A stretch of 64,000 nucleotides of DNA from Paenibacillus pedocola (GTDB lineage: Bacteria > Bacillota > Bacilli > Paenibacillales > Paenibacillaceae). The notes under the pieces are model-generated. The model was not told where the DNA came from and made no database searches. It saw nothing but the letters and a program-made list of their open reading frames with translations. The translations under genes and the position numbers were made by a program. The DNA lies in the NCBI RefSeq assembly GCF_031599675.1, contig NZ_CP134223.1, positions 496,001-560,000 of the forward strand, in the 5' to 3' direction. Positions 1-10,101 of this stretch are shown in pieces (positions within the stretch are counted from its first letter, which is position 1; each line of letters starts with the position of its first letter).

Positions 1-723
1 CTTGGCCCGGGGCAGAAGGTGGTCGATGGTGTCCCCATACAAGCCGCAAAAATGACAGGTATAATTATCCCTTGTCAGAATTAAAGCTCGGAAATCCTTG
101 TTGCTGTACAGGCGGCGGATGGTGCGGCGGTTTACAACCACTGCGGCATGCTCCCTGACGAGCGTAACAGCCAGCTCAAGGTCAATTTCCTGATGCCAGC
201 GCCGCCCTTTATCGCTGTGGCCGCGCATCAGGATCATTCCCTTGGCAGAGGGGATAAGTGCAGAATAGTCGCCGGGCTCCGGCTTGAACCCCGCGGTCTG
301 CGGGGGCCTCCGCCGTTGTTCGCCCTGGCGCGGCCGCGCTTTTCCCCGGCTGCCTGCGGCAGCCGCAGGATGCTTGGCTTCCTTGGAGCGCTCCGGCAGG
401 GAATGCTGATGCACCTTAGGCGTAGCAGCCTTGTGACCCGGCAGAATTGCCGGGATTGCAGCTGGTGATTGCACCGGCTGTCTGGCAGCGGAGGCTGTAG
501 CCACAGGTGCGGAAGCCCGCGCCGAAACAGAGGCCTCTGGCCTCTGGACTTCCTGAAGCCCCTTGGCTGAACCGCTCTCGCGTGCCTTGCGGCATTCGCG
601 GCAGGCCCCGCGGCGGGACTGGCCCTTGGACCGCTTGCCGGTCCGCCTGCGGAATTCGGAGAGCGGTTTATGCTGATGGCAATATGCGCATTGTTTAGAT
701 AAAGGCAGGCTGATATCGGTCAT
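1..723 (-). CDS. HNH endonuclease family protein (3' end cut by window edge)
   Basis: The reading frame is open from 723 down to base 1 with no stop, so only the first 241 residues are seen. The N-terminus has a treble-clef-like zinc site (CAYC, then CREC about 30 residues later). A long Ala/Pro/Gln/Arg-rich linker follows. The last visible residues read YTCHFCGLYGDTIDHLLPRA, the beginning of an HNH nuclease domain with its CxxC zinc knuckle and DH catalytic pair. HNH proteins of this kind cut double-stranded DNA; the biological role is unknown. In-frame ATGs also exist at 762 and 771, and none has a convincing ribosome binding site, so the start is uncertain. Confidence 0.7.
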   Translation of the reverse strand, partial: MTDISLPLSKQCAYCHQHKPLSEFRRRTGKRSKGQSRRGACRECRKARESGSAKGLQEVQRPEASVSARASAPVATASAARQPVQSPAAIPAILPGHKAATPKVHQHSLPERSKEAKHPAAAAGSRGKARPRQGEQRRRPPQTAGFKPEPGDYSALIPSAKGMILMRGHSDKGRRWHQEIDLELAVTLVREHAAVVVNRRTIRRLYSNKDFRALILTRDNYTCHFCGLYGDTIDHLLPRAK

Positions 724-921
724 AAGTATGTTTGGAAGGACGCTATACCAGCGCCTGTCCATTCCCCTCATTTTTAAGATAACTTTAGTATAGCGTAAAG
801 CGCGGCCATTCACACGGCAGGTAAAAAAAGCTGCAAATTTTCTAATTTGTGACATCTGTCTTGGCGGCAATTAGGGAAAACCTGTAAAATCAATAAAAAA
901 TACGAAAGCGGGGAATCGGGT

Positions 922-1404
922 ATGAGGCAAAGCAACAGAAGGCCGGCTGCTGTTATTTTACTGTATATTCTTCAGGCTTTTCTGGGGGTAGGAGCGATTG
1001 CCGGCGGGGTGATGCTGCTGATTGACCCGAGCGGAGAAATGATGGGAATGCCAACTTCCGTGCTGGAAAGATCACCTTTTAATAATTTTATTATTCCGGG
1101 TATCCTGCTGTTCCTTGTTTTTGGGGTGCTGCCGCTGGTGGTGCTATACGGTCTGGTTAAGAAGCCGGACTGGGGGTGGGCTGCGCCGTTGAACCCCTTC
1201 AGGGCTCTGCATAGCGCCTGGGCTTTGTCCCTGTATATCGGGTTTGGGCAGATTATCTGGATTATGGTTGAAACGTACATGATGAATGCTGTCTCTATGG
1301 TGCATGTATTCTATACAAGCCTTGGGCTGCTCATTCAGGCAGTCACCCTGCTGCCGCCGGTGCAGAGATATTTTATACTAGACGGCCGGCAGGAAAGAAG
1401 TTAG
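922..1404 (+). CDS. small integral membrane protein of unknown function
   Basis: 160 residues, mostly hydrophobic, with about four predicted membrane segments (near residues 10-32, 55-77, 90-110 and 125-148). I recognise no catalytic motif. A GGGGAATCGGG stretch precedes the ATG. It stands alone on the plus strand, 50 bases ahead of the LacI regulator gene, and could be co-transcribed with it. I do not recognise the family and assign no function. Confidence 0.65.
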   Translation: MRQSNRRPAAVILLYILQAFLGVGAIAGGVMLLIDPSGEMMGMPTSVLERSPFNNFIIPGILLFLVFGVLPLVVLYGLVKKPDWGWAAPLNPFRALHSAWALSLYIGFGQIIWIMVETYMMNAVSMVHVFYTSLGLLIQAVTLLPPVQRYFILDGRQERS

Positions 1405-1455
1405 AATGGCAGTGAACAAAAAAGGGCTTTCATTTGACCCTGGAGGTGAACCGGA

Positions 1456-2472
1456 ATGACTACAATATACGATATCGCCAAAAAAACCGGTTACTCTCCG
1501 ACTACGGTATCTAAGGCGTTCAATAACTACTCCGATGTGCGGGAAAAGACGCGGGAGGAAATTCTGCGTACGGCCCGGGAGATGGGTTACCTGCCTAACG
1601 CGCATGCCCGGACACTGACCACGAAGAAGTCCTGGACCCTCGGCGTATTGTTTGTGGAGGGCACGGGGGTAGGCATCCGCCATCCCTTTTTCGGTGCGGT
1701 TATTGAGAGCTTCAAACAGGTGGCTGTAGCCAAAGGATATGCCCTGATGTTCATCTCGAAGGATGTCGGCGGCAAGCAGAGCGGATATTTGGAGAATTGC
1801 CGGATTCATGGTGTCGACGGTGTGGTGGTGTTCCTCTCCGACTATGAAGACCCGTATTTCCTGGAGCTGCTGGAGAGCGATATTCCGACAGTGATTCTGG
1901 ATTATGAGACAGCCCAGTCTCATACGGTCTGCTCGGATAATACGGCCGGAGCAATGCTGGCGGTGGAGTATCTGACTTCTCTGGGACATAGCAGAATTGC
2001 TCATATTTCCGGCGGAATGAACACCATTCCGGGCAGAAGGCGTGAGGAAGGCTATGTGGCGGCGATGAAGGTGCACGGTCTGGAGCTTCGTGAGGATTAC
2101 ATCGTTGAAGGCGCATTCTATGCACTGGAGAATGGGTATGCCGCCATGCAGAGGCTGCTTGAATTACCTGAACGTCCAACTGCCGTATTCGCTTCAGGCG
2201 ACTTGCTGGCACTGGGTGCCGTAATGGCGGCCAGGGACAGCGGCTTGTCCGTACCGGAAGATATCTCCGTTATGGGCTATGACGATATCGAGCTTGCCAG
2301 ATACGTCACACCTGCACTGACGACAGTCCGGCAGGACACGGCTAATCTTGGCACAAGGGCAGCGGAAATTTTACTTGCTTCGATTGACCGCAAGGGGACA
2401 GGAATGGAAGCCATCGTACTTCCTGTGGAAGTGGTTGTGCGGGAATCCTGTGCGCCGCCTGGCGAGGTTTAA
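1456..2472 (+). CDS. LacI-family transcriptional regulator
   Basis: 338 residues. The N-terminus (MTTIYDIAKKTGYSPTTVSK) is a textbook LacI helix-turn-helix, followed by the hinge helix around NAHARTLTTKK and a periplasmic-binding-protein-like sugar sensor domain (residues 60-335). GGAGGT lies 8 bases before the ATG. The gene immediately precedes a perfect palindrome and genes for a GH30 and a GH94 enzyme. It therefore probably represses the beta-glucan cluster until an oligosaccharide or its product binds. The effector is not deducible from sequence. Confidence 0.92.
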   Translation: MTTIYDIAKKTGYSPTTVSKAFNNYSDVREKTREEILRTAREMGYLPNAHARTLTTKKSWTLGVLFVEGTGVGIRHPFFGAVIESFKQVAVAKGYALMFISKDVGGKQSGYLENCRIHGVDGVVVFLSDYEDPYFLELLESDIPTVILDYETAQSHTVCSDNTAGAMLAVEYLTSLGHSRIAHISGGMNTIPGRRREEGYVAAMKVHGLELREDYIVEGAFYALENGYAAMQRLLELPERPTAVFASGDLLALGAVMAARDSGLSVPEDISVMGYDDIELARYVTPALTTVRQDTANLGTRAAEILLASIDRKGTGMEAIVLPVEVVVRESCAPPGEV

Positions 2473-2506
2473 CAGCGTTTCGCCGGGACGCGCTTTTTTT
2501 TCGAAA

Positions 2507-2530
2507 CAAATCGAAACCGGTTTCGATTTG
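2507..2530. promoter_or_regulatory. LacI-type operator, perfect 24-bp palindrome
   Basis: The core is CGAAACCGGTTTCG, centred between 2518 and 2519, and the symmetry is perfect for 12 bases on each side. The central CG-flanked dyad is the usual form of a LacI/GalR operator. It lies 35 bases after the regulator stop and 40 bases before the GH30 start, so it probably controls GH30 and GH94. An extra half-site (TTCGAAAC) abuts it on the left. Confidence 0.8.
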
Positions 2531-2569
2531 GATTAAGTTTTTAAACCTAACTAAGGAGATGGATTCATA

Positions 2570-3907
2570 ATGGCAGCAACCCGCTCAGTCGTAACAGCAA
2601 AAGAAACAGGAGAACGTTTAAGTCCACGGGAAGGTTTGCAGTTTAAGACCTGTACCGCCGGCCAGCCGGCTGATATTCAGCTGCAGCCGGAGAAGGAGTT
2701 CCAAAAGGTGATTGGTTTTGGCGGCGCTTTTACGGAAGCGGCGGCTTATACCTTGTCGCGGATGAGCCCGGGTAAACGGGCGGAGGTGATCCGCAGTTAT
2801 TTTCACCCTGAGGAAGGCTTAAGCTACAGCATGGGGCGCGTGCATATTCATAGCTGTGACTTCGCGCTCGGCAACTATACGTACGTGCAGGATGGGGATA
2901 CAGAGCTGGCTACCTTTGATATTTCCCATGATCATCAATGGGTGCTGCCGCTGATTAAGGATGCCATGGAAGTTAAAGGCGGCACCTTTACCATGCTGGC
3001 TTCGCCCTGGAGCCCACCGGCCTGGATGAAGACGAACGGAGAGATGAATAATGGCGGTTCGCTGAAGCCGGAGTATGCCGATGTCTGGGCGCGGTATTAC
3101 ACAAAATTCATTGAAGCCTACCGTAAAGAGGGAATTCCGGTCTGGGCCGTATCCGTGCAGAATGAGCCGGCAGCGGTGCAAACCTGGGATTCCTGTGTAT
3201 ACAGCGCAGAGGAAGAGCGGGATTTCGTCAAAAATCATCTCGGCCCGGCTATGCATGAAGCCGGAATGGGGGATGTAAATATCGTCATTTGGGATCACAA
3301 CCGCGACATTATGGTAGAGCGTGTAACTCCTATTTTGTCAGACCCTGAAGCTGCGAAGTATGTATGGGGTACCGGTATCCACTGGTACGGCGGTGAGGAA
3401 TTCGACAAGGTAGCCAAGGTGCATGAGCTTTTCCCGGATAAGCATGTGCTGTTCACGGAAGGCTGCCAGGAAGGCGGAGTCCGTCTGGGCGAATGGTTCA
3501 CCGGAGAACGGTACGGACGCAATATGATCGGTGATCTGAATGCCTGGACGGAAGGGTATCTGGACTGGAATCTGGTGCTGGATGAGACCGGAGGGCCTAA
3601 CCATGTGGGCAATTTCTGCGATGCACCGGTTATCGCCGACACGGTTACGGATGAGGTCCATTACAACAGTTCGTATTATTACATCGGGCATTTCAGCAAA
3701 TTTATCGCTCCCGGGGCAGTGCGGATCGGACTGGAATCCACAGCGGAAGGTATTCTGTCCACGGCTTTCCGCAACCCGGACGGCAGCCTCGCCGTTGTCC
3801 TGATGAATGAGAGCGGAGAAGCGCGCAGCGTGACGCTTGGGCTGGGGGATGAGCAGGCCGGCTGCCAGCTGCCGCCGCACTCTATTACCACACATGTGAT
3901 TTCGTAA
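2570..3907 (+). CDS. GH30 glycoside hydrolase (glucosylceramidase / beta-glucosidase-like)
   Basis: 445 residues, matching a GH30 (beta/alpha)8 barrel with its side beta domain. Visible landmarks are IGFGGAFTEAAA (residues 48-59), the acid/base Glu in VSVQNEP (E199) and the nucleophile Glu in LFTEGCQE (E297). There is no signal peptide, so the enzyme acts in the cytoplasm on imported oligosaccharides, probably removing beta-linked glucose. AAGGAG precedes the ATG. It follows the LacI operator and precedes a GH94 phosphorylase, which suggests one catabolic unit. The exact linkage preference (beta-1,6, beta-1,3 or beta-1,2) cannot be read from the motifs. Confidence 0.88.
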   Translation: MAATRSVVTAKETGERLSPREGLQFKTCTAGQPADIQLQPEKEFQKVIGFGGAFTEAAAYTLSRMSPGKRAEVIRSYFHPEEGLSYSMGRVHIHSCDFALGNYTYVQDGDTELATFDISHDHQWVLPLIKDAMEVKGGTFTMLASPWSPPAWMKTNGEMNNGGSLKPEYADVWARYYTKFIEAYRKEGIPVWAVSVQNEPAAVQTWDSCVYSAEEERDFVKNHLGPAMHEAGMGDVNIVIWDHNRDIMVERVTPILSDPEAAKYVWGTGIHWYGGEEFDKVAKVHELFPDKHVLFTEGCQEGGVRLGEWFTGERYGRNMIGDLNAWTEGYLDWNLVLDETGGPNHVGNFCDAPVIADTVTDEVHYNSSYYYIGHFSKFIAPGAVRIGLESTAEGILSTAFRNPDGSLAVVLMNESGEARSVTLGLGDEQAGCQLPPHSITTHVIS

Positions 3908-4073
3908 TTGCGGCGTTAACTTAACTGGAAGCAGGCTTCCGATGCGGGCTTTGTACGAAGTATATCCAATATGTTATGTGCTAACAAAACTAAGCGTATG
4001 CTTCCGAAGCGAGTTTTATTTGTAGAAGATTCGATGAAGTATAGGCTCATAAAACTTTTAGGAGGTTATCAAC

Positions 4074-7000
4074 ATGAGCAATTATTATTTTGATTCCGGC
4101 AAATTTGTAATGGAGCAGTTTCATGAGAGCAAGCCGTTTGCCAGCTTTCTGCCCGGGCTTGCCGGGCTTAAGGGGATTCCGATGTGGACTTTCTATGTCA
4201 ACCGCGGGCAGGGGGTGTGCAGCTTTGGGGTGCGTGACAAAAACTCCCCGATCATGGAGTTCTCACCGGCGAACATCTCCCACAAGAATGTAGCGTCCTC
4301 CGGGTTCCGGACGTTCATCAAACTAGGGCATTCTCCGGAGGTCTATGAGCCGTTCCAGTCATCCCGGCCCGATCCGGCGGCCAAGCGTAAGATGACGATC
4401 CTGCCGAACGGGTTGACTATTGAGGAGTCCCATGCCGCTCATGGCCTGAAGACGACCGTACACTATTTCAATCTGCCGAATGACGACTATGCCGCTCTTG
4501 TGCGGCGGGTGGAGATTGAGAATACAGGCAGTGGAGAGCTTGAGCTCGAGCTGCTGGACGGTCTGCCGGAGATCCTTCCATACGGCTCAGCCAACAGCGG
4601 ATACAAGGAAATGGGCAACCTGCTGCGCAGCTGGATGGAGGTCTACAATCTGGAGAAGGGCATTCCCTTCTACAAGCTGCGCTCCAGCACGAACGATGAT
4701 GCGCAGATCAGTGAAATCCAGAACGGCCATTTCTATCTGTCCTTTACCGGGGAAGGAGAGCTGCTGAAGCCGGTTGTCGATTTCGAGCTGATCTTTGGCG
4801 GCAACACCTCTCTTGCTTATCCGGACCGGTTCGCCGGGCTGTCCCTGGCTGAGCTCCTGGAGCAGCCGCAGTATCCGGTAAATAAGGTACCTTGCGGCTT
4901 CAGCGGCAGTGCACAGACACTGACTTCAGGCAGCAAGCTGGTGCTCAATACGATTATCGGGCATGTCAGCGACATCGATAAAATCAACCGGAAGGCGGAT
5001 CAGCTCTGCCGTGATGAATATATTACCGGCAAGGCGCAGGAAGCGGCTGAGCTGACCGAGAATCTGACTGCTGACATCGCCACCCGTACGTCCTCGGCTT
5101 TGTTCGATGCCTATTGCCGCCAGTCGTATCTCGACAACTTCCTGCGCGGCGGGTATCCGTTTATTTTTGACAATGGAAAAGACGGCTTTGTAGTGCATCT
5201 GTACTCACGCAAGCACGGCGACATGGAGCGGGATTATAATTTCTTCTCGCTGGCTCCGGAATACTATTCACAGGGCAACGGGAACTTCCGCGATATGAAC
5301 CAGAACCGGCGGAATGATGTGTTTTTCCATCCGAAGGTCGGCAGCTTCAACATCAAAATGTTCTACAGCCTGATCCAGGCCGACGGCTATAATCCGCTCA
5401 GTGTGCAGGGGACCAGCTTTGAAGTCCGGCCTGAACATGCCGCGAAGCTCAAAGAGTGGATTGCAGCTTCTGCAGCGGATCACCAGGCTGAGCTAGAAGC
5501 ACTGTGTTTAGGCAAATTTACACCGGGCCGGCTGATCAACTACATCGCCGATCATGATGCGGTGCTGAAGGTGGATGAACAGGAGTTCCTCCGCGGCGTG
5601 CTTGCCCTGTCTCAGCAGAATATTGAAGCCGCCTTCGGCGAAGGCTTTTGGAGCGATCACTGGACCTATAATCTGGATCTGGTCGAAGGTTACCTGGATG
5701 TATTCCCGGATAAGCTGGAAGAGCTTTTGTTCGGGGATGAGACCTACACCTTCTATGACAGCCCGGCTTATGTGCTTCCGCGCAGTGAGAAGTATGTAAT
5801 CAGCGGCGGCAAGGTCCGGCAGTATGGTGCGCTGCTGGAAGATGAAGAGAAACTGCATAAGCTGCAGCGCAAAGCCGGAGATACCCAGTGGCTGCGCACG
5901 GAAGGCGGATTCGGGGAGATCTACCGCACGAGCCTGTTCGTCAAAATGCTGTCCCTGACCTTGAGCAAGTTTGCTACCCTTGATCCATACGGCATGGGGG
6001 TAGAGATGGAAGGCAACAAGCCGGGCTGGAACGATGCCATGAACGGTCTTCCGGGCTTATTCGGCTCAGGGATGAGCGAAACGTTTGAACTGAATCGGAT
6101 GATTCTCTTCCTGCTGGAGTCCCTGGAGAGCGGAGAAACCGGTGACAGAACGGTGGCGCTTCCGGTAGAGATGGCCCTGCTGCTGGAGCGGGTGCATCAT
6201 GCTGCAGCCACGGTGCTTGCCGGAGGACTTGCTGAATTTGACTATTGGGATACTGTAGCTACAGCGCGCGAGGCCTATCGTGAGAGTATCCGCTTTGGAA
6301 TCACCGGTGAACAGGCTGACGTTAGCCTTGCAGTGATCCGGGAGGCGCTGGGCAAGTTCCTGCACAAAATTAATGCCGGGATTGACCGGGCTGTCGAACT
6401 GGGCGGCGGACTGGTGCCGACTTACTTCCGCTTCGAGGCTGTGCGCTATCAGCCGGTAACGGATGAGGCGGGCAAACCGGTGATCAGCGGCTATGGCCTG
6501 CCGAAGGCTACAGTGGAGGAATTCGAGGCGATCGCCCTGCCGTATTTCCTGGAAGGCCCGGCCCGCTGGCTTAAAACGCTGGAAAGCACCGATCAAGCCA
6601 AGGAAATCTACATTAAGGTTAAGGGAAGCGGATTGTTCGATCCGGTAACCTCAATGTACCGGACTTCTGTATCCCTGGAGGAGGAATCGCATGAAATCGG
6701 GCGGATTCGGGCCTTCACACCGGGCTGGCAGGAGCGGGAGTCGAATTTCCTGCATATGTCCTACAAGTATTTGCTGGAGCTGCTGAAGGCAGGACTGTAT
6801 GAGGAATTCTTCAGTGAAATGAAAACTTCGCTGATTCCCTTCCTTGATCCGGAGGTCTACGGGCGCAGCACACTGGAGAATTCCTCCTTCATCAGCACAG
6901 GCGGCAACCCGGATCCGGGAACCCATGGGCGGGGCTTCGTAGCCAGACTCAGCGGATCCACTGCAGAGTTCTTGAGCATGTGGAGAACGATGATGGCGGG

Positions 7001-7301
7001 AAGCCGGATGTTCTCGGTAGAGAATGGCGAGCTGACGCTGGAACTGGCACCGGCGCTGCCAGGCTGGCTGTTTGACGAGCAAGGCAAGCTGTCGTTCACG
7101 TTTCTCGGGGGAACAGAGGTAACCTATCATAATCCGCGGCGTGCGAATACTTACGGTACGGAGCGTGCGGTCATCGGGCAGCTGACACTGGTCTACAGTG
7201 ACGGCACTGTCCGGCAGATTGACGGAGCGCTGGTGCGCGGTGAGGACGCCGAGGCGCTGCGCCGGGGCGAGATATCATCGATCCGGGCAGAAATGGTATA
7301 A
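4074..7301 (+). CDS. GH94 glycoside phosphorylase, long form (possibly 1,2-beta-oligoglucan phosphorylase)
   Basis: 1075 residues. The N-terminal super-sandwich domain is followed by an (alpha/alpha)6 barrel. The GH94 catalytic acid is visible in PGWNDAMNG (D654). The length is well above cellobiose phosphorylase (about 800) and fits the 1,2-beta-oligoglucan phosphorylase branch (about 1,080-1,110). The reaction would split a beta-glucan with phosphate to give glucose 1-phosphate. There is no signal peptide. AGGAGG lies 8 bases before the ATG. The 166-base gap after GH30 contains a small hairpin (GGAAGC/GCTTCC) but no terminator. The substrate assignment rests on length and neighbours only. 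Confidence 0.85.
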   Translation: MSNYYFDSGKFVMEQFHESKPFASFLPGLAGLKGIPMWTFYVNRGQGVCSFGVRDKNSPIMEFSPANISHKNVASSGFRTFIKLGHSPEVYEPFQSSRPDPAAKRKMTILPNGLTIEESHAAHGLKTTVHYFNLPNDDYAALVRRVEIENTGSGELELELLDGLPEILPYGSANSGYKEMGNLLRSWMEVYNLEKGIPFYKLRSSTNDDAQISEIQNGHFYLSFTGEGELLKPVVDFELIFGGNTSLAYPDRFAGLSLAELLEQPQYPVNKVPCGFSGSAQTLTSGSKLVLNTIIGHVSDIDKINRKADQLCRDEYITGKAQEAAELTENLTADIATRTSSALFDAYCRQSYLDNFLRGGYPFIFDNGKDGFVVHLYSRKHGDMERDYNFFSLAPEYYSQGNGNFRDMNQNRRNDVFFHPKVGSFNIKMFYSLIQADGYNPLSVQGTSFEVRPEHAAKLKEWIAASAADHQAELEALCLGKFTPGRLINYIADHDAVLKVDEQEFLRGVLALSQQNIEAAFGEGFWSDHWTYNLDLVEGYLDVFPDKLEELLFGDETYTFYDSPAYVLPRSEKYVISGGKVRQYGALLEDEEKLHKLQRKAGDTQWLRTEGGFGEIYRTSLFVKMLSLTLSKFATLDPYGMGVEMEGNKPGWNDAMNGLPGLFGSGMSETFELNRMILFLLESLESGETGDRTVALPVEMALLLERVHHAAATVLAGGLAEFDYWDTVATAREAYRESIRFGITGEQADVSLAVIREALGKFLHKINAGIDRAVELGGGLVPTYFRFEAVRYQPVTDEAGKPVISGYGLPKATVEEFEAIALPYFLEGPARWLKTLESTDQAKEIYIKVKGSGLFDPVTSMYRTSVSLEEESHEIGRIRAFTPGWQERESNFLHMSYKYLLELLKAGLYEEFFSEMKTSLIPFLDPEVYGRSTLENSSFISTGGNPDPGTHGRGFVARLSGSTAEFLSMWRTMMAGSRMFSVENGELTLELAPALPGWLFDEQGKLSFTFLGGTEVTYHNPRRANTYGTERAVIGQLTLVYSDGTVRQIDGALVRGEDAEALRRGEISSIRAEMV

Positions 7302-7311
7302 AGTCATTTAT

Positions 7312-7340
7312 GGGAAGGCCGATGAGGCCTTCCTTTTTTA
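7312..7340 (+). terminator. intrinsic terminator after GH94 gene
   Basis: GGAAGGCC pairs with GGCCTTCC around a 5-base loop and is followed by TTTTTT. It lies 11 bases after the GH94 stop and closes the beta-glucan operon. Confidence 0.85.
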
Positions 7341-7439
7341 TGGGCATAAAAGAGGCTGGCTTACATAAAAAATGGTCGATATTGACACAATAAGTTTGAT
7401 TATGGAATTATTCGAATATGTTTGGGGAGGCGAATGATT

Positions 7440-8942
7440 ATGTCTGCACACGTGATGAACAAGAACCTCTCGTCCAGTTTAGATGAAAATATTAAGTTTT
7501 TTGAAGAGCTGTTTCAAGGGGACGATACCTTGCGATTCCGCAGGTTTGGCAACCAACGTAATCTTCACATGACGTATTGTATCCTATATATCAATGGGAT
7601 GGTGAATGAGAATATCATCACCGATACCATCCTTCATCCCCTGGTCAGCACAACGTTCGAACTTAATGAAGTCCAAGGATTGGATACGATGATTGAGCAG
7701 GTCATTGATTCGGCATTCGCCAATAAAACGGGAGATATGGACTTATTAATAGAGGCTATATTAGATGGACAGGCTGTTTTATTTGTTGACGGCATACAGG
7801 AAGCCATTATTATCTGCACCAGAGAAGTGAAGACCAGAGCCATTGAAGAACCTGATTCGGAACGTGTTCTCCGTGGACCGAAGGAAGGATTTACGGAGTG
7901 CATTACGGACAACTTGACCATGCTTAGACGCAAACTAAAGACGGTTAACCTGAAATTGAATTCTAGAGTGATCGGGACGGAGACCCGTACGAGCATTTAC
8001 GTTTGTTATCTGGAAGGCATAGCTAATCCCCAGATTGTTGAAGAGCTGAACAAGAGGCTTAACGCCATTGAGCTGGATGGAGTTCTGGATTCAGGCTACA
8101 TTCAGGAGCTTATTCGAGATTCGCCACTCTCCGTATTTAAGACAGTAGGCAGCACTGAACGTCCAGATGTGGTTGCGGGGAAATTGCTCGAAGGGCGTAT
8201 CGCATTACTTGTGGACGGAACTCCTGTAGCATTGACGATACCTTTTATTTTCGTGGAATATTTCCAGTCCCCGGATGATTATTATCTTAATTATTACTTC
8301 TCTTCTACCGGACGCATGTTACGCATATTGGGTTTCCTGATTACAATCAGCATCGCATGCCTTTACAGTGCTCTGGTCACCTTTCATCAGGAGATGATTC
8401 CTTCCGCCCTTGTGTTCAATATTTATGCTGCACGCGAGGGTGTTCCATTCCCGACAATTGTTGAAGCCACCGGGATGCTAATTGTTTTTGAAATCCTGCG
8501 GGAAACGGGTCTGCGCATGCCTACTTTAATGGGACAAGCATTAAGTATTGTGGGCGCATTGGTTATTGGACAGGCCGCAGTTGAAGCCAAGTTCATTAGT
8601 GCTCCGATCGTGATTGTTATCGCTCTTTCAGGCATTACAGGGCTGATGGTTCCGAAGCTTAAGGGAGCAGTCATTCTGATTAGATTTGCATTCATTGCTT
8701 TGTCAGGGATTCTGGGCCTTTACGGATACGTATTTGGACTTGCCGGGTTATTAATTCATCTCTTCGAGCTGCGCTCCTTTGGCGTTCCCTATATGTATAA
8801 GCTGATGTTACTTAATTTTAAAGAGGACATTAAGGATACTGCCATCAGAGCCCCGTGGTGGTATATGAGGTACAGACCGGGACTAATCGCGCTGAACAAA
8901 ATAAGGAATACCACAAAGAACCGGCAGAGAAACAAGCAATGA
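7440..8942 (+). CDS. spore germination protein, GerA family (receptor A subunit)
   Basis: About 500 residues. A soluble N-terminal region (about 270 residues) is followed by membrane segments from about residue 290 (LGFLITISIACLYSALVTFH) and the conserved region REGVPFPTIVEATGMLIVFEILRETG. This is the A subunit of a germinant receptor in the inner spore membrane. GGGGAGG sits 9 bases before the ATG at 7440; upstream in-frame starts at 7422 and 7434 are too close to it. The stop overlaps the start of the C subunit gene (ATGA). The germinant cannot be inferred. Confidence 0.93.
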   Translation: MSAHVMNKNLSSSLDENIKFFEELFQGDDTLRFRRFGNQRNLHMTYCILYINGMVNENIITDTILHPLVSTTFELNEVQGLDTMIEQVIDSAFANKTGDMDLLIEAILDGQAVLFVDGIQEAIIICTREVKTRAIEEPDSERVLRGPKEGFTECITDNLTMLRRKLKTVNLKLNSRVIGTETRTSIYVCYLEGIANPQIVEELNKRLNAIELDGVLDSGYIQELIRDSPLSVFKTVGSTERPDVVAGKLLEGRIALLVDGTPVALTIPFIFVEYFQSPDDYYLNYYFSSTGRMLRILGFLITISIACLYSALVTFHQEMIPSALVFNIYAAREGVPFPTIVEATGMLIVFEILRETGLRMPTLMGQALSIVGALVIGQAAVEAKFISAPIVIVIALSGITGLMVPKLKGAVILIRFAFIALSGILGLYGYVFGLAGLLIHLFELRSFGVPYMYKLMLLNFKEDIKDTAIRAPWWYMRYRPGLIALNKIRNTTKNRQRNKQ

Positions 8943-10099
8943 GAAGGAAAAAGGTGCTGCTTGTGTTTGTGATGACCGCCGGTCTTACACTTGTAAATGG
9001 CTGCTGGAACTATCGCGAGATTGATTCGCTTGCGATTGTATCCGGTGTTGGTATCGATCGCAGCGAGGATGGACAACATTATGTAATGACTGCCGAAATT
9101 ATCGGGTTTTCCGGGACGGGGAAAGATGCCAGAATCAAATCTGAGCATGTGGAAGCGAAGGGTGAAACCCTGTTTGATACTGCAAGAAATATGACCCGTA
9201 CCGCCCCCAAGAAGCTCTACTGGAGCCATGCAGGTGTATTTATCATCAGTCAGGAAATTGCAAGAGAAGGAGTGGTACCGTTATTAGATTATATCGCAAG
9301 AGGTACGGAGCGAAGACTGCAGATTGTTCCGATGGTGTCCAGAGAAGAAACAGCAAGCGAAATAGTGAAGCTGCACAGTATTACTACTGAGGTACAGATG
9401 TATGCTTTGAGAGATGCTATTGAAACTGAGCAAAAAACTTCCTCCAAAGTTCCTTATGTAAATGTAAGGGATGTTATTAATGCCCTTTCTGGGGAAGGGG
9501 TATCCGCAATAATGCCTGTGGTGGGCATTAATGATACGGGTGAGAAGAATGCCTCTACAGATTTAGCGGGTACCGCAGTATTTAAAAAGGAGAAACTGGT
9601 GGGCTTTCTATCCCCCGATGAAACGAAATGGTATTTGTTTGCCATAAACAAGATTAAGGGAGGGCTTATTCCGGTAGATGTTGAACTTGAGAATATCCAC
9701 GAGGTTTCTCTAGAAATATCTGATAATAAAACCAAGATAAAACTAGTAGACACAAGCAAGAAACCTAGGGTCAAAATCAAGGTTCATACTGTACTTTCTA
9801 TCCAAGAAATTGGGGTTACCGACAATCTTCTTGCTGGTGAAGGGTTGCAGCGATTGAAAACAAGCGCTGAAAAAACAATCCAGACAGGAATTGAGGAAGT
9901 GGTGAAAAGTGTTCAAAAAAAGTTTGGAACGGACATTTTTGGTTTTGGGGCGGCTTTGAGACAAAGTGATCCCAAGGCATGGAGAAAATGGGAAGAGGAA
10001 TGGGGCCTGGTGTTTTCCGAATTGGATGTGCAGATTGAGGTGGACGCCGAAATACGGAACAGCAGTGTCTTAAATAAGAGCATTGAAGTGAGGGATTGA
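8939..10099 (+). CDS. spore germination lipoprotein, Ger(x)C family
   Basis: 386 residues from the ATG at 8939, which overlaps the gerA-type stop by four bases. The N-terminus is a lipoprotein signal (KKVLLVFVMTAGLTLVNGC) with the lipidated cysteine at residue 22. It is followed by WNYREIDSLAIVSGVGIDRS, the hallmark of GerAC-type proteins. The protein would sit on the outer face of the inner spore membrane as the receptor C subunit. An open frame extends upstream to 8855 inside the A gene, but the lipobox position and coupling favour 8939. Confidence 0.93.
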   Translation: MRRKKVLLVFVMTAGLTLVNGCWNYREIDSLAIVSGVGIDRSEDGQHYVMTAEIIGFSGTGKDARIKSEHVEAKGETLFDTARNMTRTAPKKLYWSHAGVFIISQEIAREGVVPLLDYIARGTERRLQIVPMVSREETASEIVKLHSITTEVQMYALRDAIETEQKTSSKVPYVNVRDVINALSGEGVSAIMPVVGINDTGEKNASTDLAGTAVFKKEKLVGFLSPDETKWYLFAINKIKGGLIPVDVELENIHEVSLEISDNKTKIKLVDTSKKPRVKIKVHTVLSIQEIGVTDNLLAGEGLQRLKTSAEKTIQTGIEEVVKSVQKKFGTDIFGFGAALRQSDPKAWRKWEEEWGLVFSELDVQIEVDAEIRNSSVLNKSIEVRD

Positions 10100-10101
10100 G
10101 C

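Noticed and set aside
148..698. Open plus-strand frames at the left edge
   Set aside because: They lie opposite the HNH gene, are Arg/Pro-rich and have no ribosome site. The minus-strand frame carries the zinc and HNH motifs.
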